This document shows positions 39,281 through 48,905 of a stretch of 64,000 nucleotides of DNA, piece by piece. How positions within the stretch are numbered: position 1 is the stretch's first letter; every line of letters begins with the position of its first letter. Below the pieces are notes generated by a model. That model had not been told where the DNA came from. It did not search any database and saw only the letters and a program-made list of their open reading frames with translations. The DNA lies in the NCBI GenBank assembly GCA_019925105.1, contig JAHGAU010000037.1:186001-250000 (forward strand). The letters are read 5' to 3'. The DNA is from Niebla homalea. Lineage: Eukaryota > Ascomycota > Lecanoromycetes > Lecanorales > Ramalinaceae. Made by a program: the position numbers and the translations under genes.

Positions 39281-42200
39281 ATTATAAGCCCGGTTATATA
39301 TACACAGTATATCCATTAAAGATTTAAATTATTTATTTAATAATTAAATTATATAAATATAGCTTTTAAGCTATATACTTAAAGGATAATATATAAAGAC
39401 TTAAATAAAAATTATAAAGGGATTAATTTTTTTTTATTAATTAATTAATTAATTTAAGATAAGCTTTTATAAAATAAAGCTTATTAATTTTAAAGATTAA
39501 GATACGTATTTATTTATCGTTAAAAGAAAAGTAATAAAATATTATATTTAGGATCTCGTAAACTTTACCCTTAATATTAAGTTTAAAATATTAATAAAAC
39601 CCAATAAATTAAAAGTTCCTTAAGTTTTAAGCAATTAAATTATAAATACTATAACTATATATAAAATACGTATAATATAATATAAAAGCTACGTATTATA
39701 GTAGGAAAAGTAAAATATTTTATTAATAAAACTTAATAATTTTATTTATTTATTAATTAATAAAATAAAACTTATATACCTTTAAAACGTAAAAGTCTAT
39801 CCATAAGACTTCCTTTAAGCCTTTTAATTAAAAATAATACCTTTAAACTCCGTTTACTTTTTAAAAGTAAAGAAAAAGTATTATTATATTAAAACCGCTT
39901 TTAAATCTTAGTAAAGTTTTAAGTCTTAAGTATATAAATAAATATATATACTTATTTAAATTAGGAATAATTATCTTATAGAAATTTTAAATTATAAATA
40001 CGTATTCCATAATTTTTTAATAATAATAAAAAAATATATATTAATATTATCTTAAATATATAAGTTTAACATTAAGAACGTAATAAATTACTCCGTAGCC
40101 TTTATTATCGTTAAGGAGAACTTTAAATATTATATCCGGCTTTATGACGTAAAGAAAATAACTTTAACGTATTTAATATTTATGATTAATAATAATAAAA
40201 CCGATAATAATAATACTTTAAAAGAATTAATAAAATTGCTTTATAAGGGCAATATAGCTAAGTTAATTAAATACCTATATAATATAAAATATTAATTTAA
40301 TGAATATAATTACTTTTAAAATAATCGGTTTAATAAATTATCAAGTTTTAAATGAAACTTAACTATCATAAAAAAATAAAAAATAAACTTAAGGGTTAAA
40401 AGATTAAGGAAAAAGTTAATAAAGTTCTTAAGAAGTTTAAAAACATTAAATAAAAGGAAAACCCGTTATTAATATTATCAAATAATAAGTACGGAGCTTT
40501 TATTATCCTAAGAAATATAAATCTTAAATCGTCCTAGATTATAAATAATAGTTTTATAATTTATATTTATAATAATATTATAAGAAACCGCTTTATTAAA
40601 GAAATAAATAATAAAAATAATATTATTATTATAAATATTAATAATAATAAAATTAAAATATACGGAAATATTACCCTTCGCGTTAATAAGTTTATTAAGG
40701 GAAAGGCTAAAATTACGTTTATAAAGGTAACTTATATTTTAAACTTTATAATAAATTGCTTATTTAATAGTGTTTTCGAGTAAAAAGGTATATACTTTAA
40801 ATAATAAGAACGTATACTTATTTATAAAAAATAGTCTATAATATTATTAAAATATACCGGTAATCTTTACGTCCTTAAAGATAATATTAAATAACGAAAT
40901 ATTACTAATATTTTTATAGTTAATAAAGTTATCTTAAAACGATTAATAAAATTATTAATAAAGTTAAAAATAATAACGGAATAATATTAACTCCTTATTT
41001 ATATTAATAATAATTCCATTTCATATTTTATAAGAATAGTTAAAAGGGTAAAAATTATAAATAAAGAAAAATTTTTAAAGATAAATAATTATAAAGTTTA
41101 TATCTTATTACAGGCTTATTAAATCGTATTAAGGTTATTATATAAAGTAGAAACCTTATTAATATTTTTCTTTTAAATTATTTATAATCTTATATAAATA
41201 AGTATTACGATAAACCGTAATTAATAAGTATTATATATTATTGATTCTGAATATAATTTTTATATAATATATACTTATAAATATAAGTTAAAAGTAAATA
41301 ATATTCTACGGAAAGTTATTAAAATGATTAAGGCCCGATTTTATTATAACGTAGTTTTTATTTAATTAAACGGTAAGATATTATTAAAATCTAAGTTTAA
41401 TAATCTTATTAATAAGCTTAATATTACCTTTAAGCCGTTAATATTAAATGCCATAATATAAAATGGATATTTAAAACGGAAAAGTAAATTACTTATTATT
41501 AAAGTACGGTTAATAAACTATAAGTAAATCTATCTTAATTCTTATAATTATAGATTATATAAAGGGCCGGTTTCTTTATAAATTAAATATTCATAAAAAA
41601 GTACTTATAAACTATATTATTCAAGAAAGTTATAAATTTAAAGTTAAATTTTTAATACTTAAAATAATATAATTATAAAGCTTATTTATTCGATAAATCT
41701 ATCTTAAAAAAAGAAAAGCTTATATTAAAAATATATATTAATTTCTTTATTAACTATTATAATATTAATATCTATAATATTTAGATATTTAATTAAAGAA
41801 AAGTTATCCGTACCCGAAATATTTTCTTTAATAAAAAAGAATTTTATAAAATAAGTAAAATCGACGTAATTTAAATTAAAAATAAGTTATTCTTTAAAAT
41901 CTTATTAATAAATATTATGTATTTTATAATAATAATCAATAATAAAGAAGGTAAAAAAAATAAATAAAACGGAATTACCGGGATAAAACCTTTAAAAGAA
42001 CATAAAGAATAATAATAACTATATTCCTCTTTATTAATTTTAATATTTATAAACTATAACTCTATAAACGGGGATAACGCCGGGGGTAATAATAATAACG
42101 GTAATAATTCTGGGGGAAGTAATAATAACGGTAATGAAGATAACGTTTTACTTACTTTAATATAAATTTTAAAGCTTATTTTAAAATCTAAAAAAAAAGA

Positions 42201-44413
42201 TAATAATAAATCGGATTTTAATATAAATAATATTATTAAAGGAAAAAGGACCGGATAAAATATAAAGAAAGTAAACTATATTATAACGCTTAATTTAATT
42301 AAAAACAGTTTATAACTATTATATTACGTAATATTTATTACCTTTTTATTATTATTTAAGCTTTATAAGAATAATAAAACATTTTTTTATTTATTAAAAT
42401 TAATAATTAAGGTTATATTTTACCGTAATACCCTATCTTTTAAGCCGAGATATTATCGTTATATATTAAGATATCCGTATACTAGAAACTTTAAGTTAAT
42501 AATTAAAATAAAGCTTAATTTACTTAAAGTAAAAAGAATATAGAAAAAGGTCTTATTTAATTATAATAAAAAGCGAATAAAATACCTATCTTAATTATTT
42601 AAGTATTTAAGTATAAATTTAATAATAAAAGGTATCTTATAAAGTATAAAGTAAGGCTTTATATAAAAGATAATTTATAAAAGACGGAATAAAATATATT
42701 TACCGCTACTTTAATAATATAAGTCCTAAGAGTACTTATAGTTATTATAATTATATTTAATTTAAAAATAAAATAATAAAACGCCGTTAATATGTTTATT
42801 AAAAATAATATAGGCGAACTTATATATATTAAATTACCGGAAGGGTATAAGGGTAAACTCTTACTTCTTCTGCTTTAAGCCCTATATAGGTTAAAGTAAT
42901 TATTATATTATAATTCCGGAATCTTTTATAAATATTAATAAACTTAAGCCTAAAATAAATCCCGGAATTTAAATTTTTCTTTATTAATAACTATATAATA
43001 GTTTTCTTCTTTATAAATAATATTATCGTTATTTATAGTTAAAAAAATAATTAAAAAGTAAATAACTTTTAAAGTTAATTCTTTTAAAAATATAAAATAA
43101 GAAACCTAAATAAGCTTAAGTAATTCTTAAGTATAAAAATAATATGAAATAGATTAACTCGTTAAATCTACTTATATTAGGATAGTTATATTAAAAATTT
43201 ATAATTAAATTTAATATTATAATAATAAATTAAGCTTTTAAAATACCTTTATATAATATTAATATATTTATTAAGAATACCGATTAAGTAATACCTTAAG
43301 AAAAATACGTATATTAATAGTTTATTGGCTTAATTAACTTTATTACCGTAACGATAAAAGTAAATATAATTTTTTTAACCTTAAAGTTATTTAAGTTCCT
43401 TATAAACCTATTATAATATTATTAAAAATCAGTTATATAAGTATTATAATACTTCGTTTATATAAAATATTATATAATTATTTATAACGGGCATATTAAA
43501 TTTATAGCTTTATTTAACGTATCTTTTATTAATAATACGGAGATACGGTATAACTTATAAGGTTATATCTTTAAGCTCTTTAAAACCTTAATTAATTAAA
43601 AAGCAATAAAGTAAAAAACGGTAATAATAAACTTTATTAAAGTTAAATTCTTTAATTTTACCCTTATAGTAAAAAAACTTATATAATAAAACCGTTTCTT
43701 TAAGTTAATTATATTGGATTTATTATATTCGTTAAAGATTGAATATAATAATACTTAAATAATCCGTATCATTTAAAGGATAAACTTATAATTTATAATA
43801 AAACTTTACTATATAAATATATATTATTATTAATTAAAATAAGAATATTAAGAAAACCATTAATATTAAGTATATATTAATAATAAAAATATTAACGGAC
43901 GGCCTTATAAAGCCCTTATTATTATAGAAATATAAGGAATTTATTAAACTCTTAAGCATTAAAGATAATAAATGTTAAGGGAACCTTATATCATAATATA
44001 ACTCGGTAAAACCCCGGAGACGTCGTTTTCAAGAGATTTAACTCTTAAAAAATCACGATTATAAACCGGGTATACGATAATTTTTCCGGGTTCCCTTATT
44101 TTTACGATTTCCTCAATTTATAACTTTTTCTCGGCGTATACTTAGTAATAATTACTTAATAATATTATATAGGATAATACTTAAAGCTTTATTAAGTAAA
44201 TATAAAGCTCCGGAGCTGGTTAATATATTAAAGTCTTATTATTATTATTATTTTCCGGGTTACCGATTTTTTCTTATTAAAACTTTAACTTCTTAAAAAA
44301 CGTACTTTTTACTATATAAGTTTTTCGGTCCATTAGTAAGCTTAATTATAATAAAAAAGTTGGCTATATAAGGATATCTAGGATCATCGCTAGATAATAA
44401 TTTTAAGGGGGTA
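39281..44413 (+). pseudogene. copia gag-pol, RIP-mutated
   Basis: Plus-strand reading with family blocks in order. The protease active-site region is near 40,532-40,570 (S*IINNS where the family has SWIIDSG; Trp-to-stop and Asp-to-Asn). The junction after the integrase near 41,665-41,850 contains KVIRTRNIFFNKKEFYKIS. The reverse transcriptase aspartate pair reads INN near 43,012 in the context of the copia YVDD box. The KWFLGI-type block is near 43,115-43,160, and the RNase H end near 43,891-43,965 (LTDGLIKPL...KYKEFIKLL). Stops fall at Gln and Trp positions. No intact protein is possible. Confidence 0.92.
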
Positions 44414-44643
44414 TATTAACCTAGGTATAGGCATAATAATAATATTGCGGATATAAAGTATTATTAAGCCGTTATATAAACGGTATTAAGATACTCTTAT
44501 AATACGTATATATTTCATTACTTAGCCGTATATCCCAGATTAGTTAGGTATATCCTGCAGTCTTCTTTTATAGATCTATCTTCATAGATCATCATACTCA
44601 ATTCATATTACCCTATTACACTCATACGTCCATGCGTATGACA
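44414..44643 (+). repeat. copia 3' LTR
   Basis: 230 bp. The inner start is RIP-mutated (TATTAACC for TGTCAGCC) and the last 80 or so bases are unmutated (from CTGCAG near 44,557 to TATGACA at 44,643). Confidence 0.93.
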
Positions 44644-44652
44644 GGAAATCAC

Positions 44653-45124
44653 TACTCCGGGAAGCGGGACGGGATAGGACGGTTTTTTGATTCACTTATC
44701 CCATCCCGCGTGGGACGGGATAAGGCTGTATCCCATCCCATCCCATCCCTATCCCGGCGGAATAGGATCGGGATATGCCAAGATCCCGCCAAAACGCGGG
44801 GTAAAAAAGGGGTATAGTTAAAACAGTAAATTAAGGGGTAAAAAAGGGGTAATTATCAGAAAGATTATTATAAATATTGTTTTAGTGGTTTACGATAAAA
44901 AATATTTATAATAATCTTTATGATAATTTACCCCTTTTTTACTGTTTTGGCCAGGTTTTCCCTTATCTTATCCGCCACCGGATCTAAACATATCCCGATC
45001 CCATCCCGTTTCATCCCGTATTAATACGGGATAGGATTCTATTCACTTTATCCCGTCCAATCCCTATCCCATCCCTATCCCGTCCTTATCCCATAGGATA
45101 TATCCCGTCCCGCTTCCCGGAGTA
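44653..45124 (+). mobile_element. Fold-back TIR element, copy C (472 bp)
   Basis: Both termini carry the perfect 24-bp family TIR; its first 20 bases are TACTCCGGGAAGCGGGACGG. Sub-terminal arms are inverted (ATCGGGATATGCCAAGATCC near 44,767 against GATCTAAACATATCCCGAT near 44,981). The interior has no minisatellite but is a long imperfect palindrome around 44,845-44,935. It begins four bases after the copia target duplication. It is closely related to copy G at 59,651. Unmutated by RIP, non-coding. Confidence 0.9.
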
Positions 45125-45234
45125 AAAACCACTTCAGTTACCCGGCCAATCAGTAACCGGTAAGAAGGGTGATTTTAAGTTTAAAATTTTTTTTCCTTTT
45201 AATATATATATAAGCTTAAGGGCGAGCCTTTCCT

Positions 45235-45247
45235 GGGGGGGGGGGGG
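45235..45247 (+). repeat. Run of 13 G upstream of LTR
   Basis: Thirteen consecutive G, 20 bases upstream of the LTR start at 45,267. With the later AGGGG just before TGTT it may be the polypurine tract region of gypsy-2. Confidence 0.7.
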
Positions 45248-45266
45248 TAATATTAGGCTTCAGGGG

Positions 45267-45466
45267 TGTTGGTAGCTCAGGAGTAGGCCTTACCGGGCCT
45301 ACCCCGGGTTAAGCCCGGGGTTAGTCCGGCACCTAGGAGTGTCACCGACTGGGTATATCAGGGCCTTCGGCCCCTTCACTCTTATACCTCTATACTTTAA
45401 TATCTTTAGTTATACGCAATACACCCCTTGCATTCGAACCACCCCAGAAGGGCTTGCACTCTAACA
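45267..45466 (+). repeat. Probable gypsy-2 3' LTR (200 bp)
   Basis: Begins TGTTGGTAGC and ends GCACTCTAACA, with TGTT/AACA ends; purine-rich sequence lies immediately upstream. CA/TG are retained (no RIP). The five bases on each side (AGGGG and ATTAT) do not match, so it is not a simple solo LTR and is best read as the 3' LTR of the element to its left. Confidence 0.65.
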
Positions 45467-46941
45467 ATTATTATTAAAACCGTTTACCGTTTTCTTCTTT
45501 AATAAAAGTAATATATTAAGTTTCAGAATATTATAAAGGGAGTATATAAAAATACTATTAATAAAGGAATAGCTTATAGTTCCTATATTTATAAAAATAG
45601 TGTAAATATATCTTTTTTTTATTTATAATTAAAATCTATGATATTATAAAAGCCCTCTTTATAAAAAAGTTATTAATTAAATTATTTAATATTAATACCT
45701 ATAACTTCTTCTCTTTAATTACGTTAACAATAAAAAAACTTAATTTCTTAAATTAATATTCATTTTCTGAATCTTATTAACTTTTACTTTATTTTTATTC
45801 AAAAAAATTATTGAAATATAATTAAGTTTATTATAATAATGGTTAAGTCCGAAATAATATTATTCTCAAAACGTTTTACCTTTTTATTATTTCTTTTAAA
45901 AGAAGCGGTTATATATATAATCTTTTTTCCATTTATAACTTTAATAATATTTCCTTTTTTTTTAACCTTATTTTATTAATAAATAACTGTTTTCTTTTTC
46001 TTTTTAATATTTACGATGTAATTATGATTTAATTATTAAAATTAATTATATATAGACTTTATTTTACCGGAGTAATAAATTTAAGGGTTTGTTTAAAGTA
46101 TACCTTTAAATTATAATATTATTTAATTATATGAATCGTCTTATACTTAATTATTATAGCATGTAAGGATATTAATAAGTTAAAATATATTACTTTTAAA
46201 GCTTTCAAACTTACCGGTATTACCTTAATAAAGTATATAATATTTACGGCGTACTTTAGTTTATTAATTTATTTCTTTATAAACATTACTTAAATAAAAA
46301 ACTACTGCTTTAATTAAAAATATAACCTATTTATTATTCTTTTTATTATAAATAAATATATTTTAATGTTTTTCCTCCCGTATTATTTTATATGAATATT
46401 ACTTTAACATTATTTATAAGATATTAATTATAAATAATTTGAAAACGGTCTTAAATAATAATTTCTTAATCTTTATACAGAATATTATAATTTATTTTAC
46501 CCGTTAAAATAAAAGGATCCCATATTTTTAATATAAATTTCTTATATTTATTACTTTTACCCGGCGTACCGGTTTATACTTTTTTAATAAGCGTATATTA
46601 TCCGTACCTATTAATTTACTTACTTTAAATATGTTCTTAAGTTGATTATTAATATTAATAATCAAATTATTATAGTTTATATTTTTAGTATAAAGTTATT
46701 AAATTCTAGTTCAAATAATATTTTTTAAAGTTATTCATATAAATAACTTCCGTAATAACCTTGAGATTTTTATTACGTCTAATATAAAGCCAATTCCATA
46801 TGTTTGTATTTTATTAAGATTATTTTGTGATTATAAAAATAAATAATATCTATTTATATTATTTTACAGTTATTATATATTTTTTATCTATAGAATTATT
46901 AAATAATACAATTATAAAACGTAAATTTTTAGAACATAAGC
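45467..46941. other. RIP-mutated AT-rich stretch
   Basis: AT-rich with few CA/TG; no open gene and no recognised domain. Confidence 0.6.
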
Positions 46942-47072
46942 AAGTGTATATAGCATAGGTTTGTCCTAGTAAGGACAGGACACTGTCCTTTATATAGGAC
47001 AGACTCCTTTTCTACATAGCATGTCCTTCGCTGAAGACACCTATTTACACAACTTACATTACTCATACACTT
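46942..47072. other. Unmutated palindrome-rich island, possible small insertion
   Basis: CA/TG-rich stretch bounded by AAGTGTAT (46,942-46,949) and its inverse ATACACTT (47,065-47,072). Inside are two hairpins built from TGTCCT and AGGACA (46,962-46,977 and 46,984-47,001). It could be a solo LTR or a small TIR element; no target duplication was found. Confidence 0.4.
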
Positions 47073-48194
47073 ACTGTGACCCCCACATGAATTAATTTAT
47101 ATTAAAAAAAGGGCTTTCAAAAATAAAGTCTTTTTAACTTATATTATTGTTATTAACTGTAAGTTTTAAAGACTTAAAAGACTTATAAAATAGGTTTTTT
47201 TTAAAAAAAATTAATTTAAATAAAAGAATAAGTTAATTCTTTTTTTAAAAAAAAAAGAATAAAGGAAATAAGAAGTATATCTTTTAAATTTAAAATAATA
47301 AAAACTTAAGGTTTTTTTAATTTATATTCCAGTTTTAAATCTTAATTTTCTAATTCTTTGAAAGAGATATAAATTGTTTCTTCTTTATATATATAATTAG
47401 TTATTATTGATTAAGGGACTTATTATTTCTTAATTTTTATCTTAATATATATTATAAAACTCGTTAATTCCGATGAAAGTTAAGGTTCCCAAGGTCTATT
47501 TAAAGATAATTATATTTATATATAGCTATAGGAAGGGTAATAGTTATTCTTATAATAAAGGCCGTACTCAAAATATGATTGTAAGGGTATATATTGATCG
47601 AAAGAATAATTATAAAGAATAAAAGTATAAATATTACTAGAAAGCCTTTTTATCAATATACGTTAAGCTACCTTAGCCCTCATAACTAGTAACCAGGATA
47701 GACGACCCGAGTGGCTCGCTTATATATTGCCACCGCAATACTAATACTTATGGTTAATACTTATGGTCCATCTACCACATTACTAAATCTGCGACCTGCT
47801 AGGATCGAGTGAATAAAAAAAATGGATTTATTCACTTAGACCGCTTATAAATCATTTACGAGCAAATCAGATGACTTATAAGCGCTTTAAACGGTCCCGA
47901 GCGGGGAAAAAAAATAAAAATAAAAACGTTTTAAACGGTAAAATAATGCTTTCGATTTTTCATAAGTTTTTATATTAAGCTTTCTTAATAATGGGTATAA
48001 CCGTCACCCCCTTTATAAGCCGTAATATTTAACGTTTTTTAAAATTGATTATAGATTCGGTTGTTTTAACTAAAAGTTACCCTAGGAGCTAGTGATATTG
48101 TTGGGTGGGGTAGTTATAGGGGGTAAATTAAAAAAAATGGTTAAGTTAAAAAAAAAAAAACCTTATAAATAAATAAGATACTTACGAGTAAACC
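47073..48194. other. AT-rich stretch with a less mutated island and inverted repeats
   Basis: Mostly RIP-mutated; 47,660-47,910 keeps CA/TG. AGTGAATAAA (47,808-47,817) is inverted as TTTATTCACT (47,827-47,836). Immediately after, 47,838-47,895 forms a further interrupted palindrome (GACCGCTTATAA...TTATAAGCG...CGGTC). No gene seen. Confidence 0.5.
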
Positions 48195-48411
48195 TACTCC
48201 GGGAAGCGGGACGGGATATATCCCATAGGAGAAGGACGGGATAAACACAGGATAGAAATAAAACGGAATAAAGTAAATAGAATCCCACCCCGTATCAATA
48301 CGGGATAATATAGGATAAAATAAGGATATATTAAGATCCCAGTAATAGATAAGATAAGGGAAAACCTGGCTAAAATAGTGACTTAAGGGGTAAAAAAGTG
48401 CTAATTTTCAG

Positions 48412-48509
48412 AAAGATCAGCATAAAGATTTTTTAATGGTTAATCGATAACCGGAAAAACCATAATCCGGTTATCGATAAACCATTAAAAAATCTTTATG
48501 CTGATCTTT
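48412..48509. repeat. Near-perfect 43-bp inverted repeat (central hairpin of copy D)
   Basis: Arms 48,412-48,454 and 48,467-48,509 are reverse complements at 42 of 43 positions with a 12-base spacer (AAAAACCATAAT). The only mismatch is in GGTTAATCGATAACC against GGTTTATCGATAACC. Confidence 0.93.
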
Positions 48510-48530
48510 GGATAATCCCCCTTTTCCCAG

Positions 48531-48735
48531 CCTTACCTGTACCCTTACCCTCACCACCACCCTCACCACCACCCGCACCTGCACCCTCATCTGCACCCTC
48601 ACCTGCACCCTCACCCTCATCACCCTTATTACCCTCATCACCCTCATCACCCTCATTACCCTTATTACCCTGATCACCCTTATTATTCTTAATAACCTCA
48701 CCCTCACCTGCACCCTCACCATTACCCTTAGCTAT
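48531..48735 (-). repeat. Mixed 9/12-bp minisatellite of copy D
   Basis: C-rich on the plus strand. It consists of interleaved CACCCTCAT-, TTACCCTCA- and CACCTGCACCCT-type units, the complement of the G-rich units in copies 1 and F. Confidence 0.88.
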
Positions 48736-48905
48736 ACCCTTACCAATTTATTATTACCCCGCGTCTTAGCGGGATCTTTCTATATCCCGATCCCATCCCG
48801 CTGGGATAAGGATAAGATGGGATAGGATTCAGCCTTATTCCGTCCCACGCGGGATAAAATAAGTGAATCGAAAAACTGTCCTATCCCGTCCCGCTTCCCG
48901 CAGTA

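Larger units (their letters stand above)
39054..44643 (+). mobile_element. Ty1/copia LTR retrotransposon, complete length, RIP-mutated
   Basis: 5,590 bp with LTRs at 39,054-39,280 and 44,414-44,643, terminal TGTCA/TGACA and an exact 5-bp duplication GGAAA at 39,049-39,053 and 44,644-44,648. The polyprotein order is protease, integrase, reverse transcriptase, RNase H, as in Ty1/copia. It is inserted in the 3' part of gypsy-2. The outer 80 or so bases of each LTR are unmutated; the inner parts and the whole interior are RIP-mutated. Confidence 0.95.
35890..45466 (+). mobile_element. Second Ty3/gypsy relic (gypsy-2), internally deleted and disrupted
   Basis: Plus-strand gag with a zinc knuckle, followed directly by an integrase C-terminus with chromodomain, then a 3' non-coding part carrying palindromic repeats and an LTR at 45,267-45,466. 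Protease, reverse transcriptase, RNase H and most of the integrase are missing, so it is an internally deleted relic. A copia element (39,054-44,643) and a fold-back element (44,653-45,124) sit in its 3' part; the same palindromic repeat occurs on both sides of them. No 5' LTR was recognised, so the left boundary is approximate. Confidence 0.7.
48195..48905 (-). mobile_element. Fold-back TIR element, copy D (711 bp)
   Basis: Same family in the opposite orientation. The left end is the intact TIR and the right end reads CCCGCAGTA (one change from CCCGGAGTA). It has GC-rich sub-terminal arms, a minisatellite at 48,531-48,735 and an extremely regular central hairpin at 48,412-48,509. The minisatellite mixes 9-bp (GGGTGATGA) and 12-bp (GGGTGCAGGTGA) units on the minus strand, so the two unit types belong to one family. 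Non-coding; frames open across it on both strands are repeat artefacts. Unmutated by RIP. Confidence 0.9.

Noticed and set aside
45267..45466. Solo LTR with its own target duplication
   Set aside because: The flanking five bases do not match and a purine tract precedes it, so it is treated as the 3' LTR of gypsy-2.
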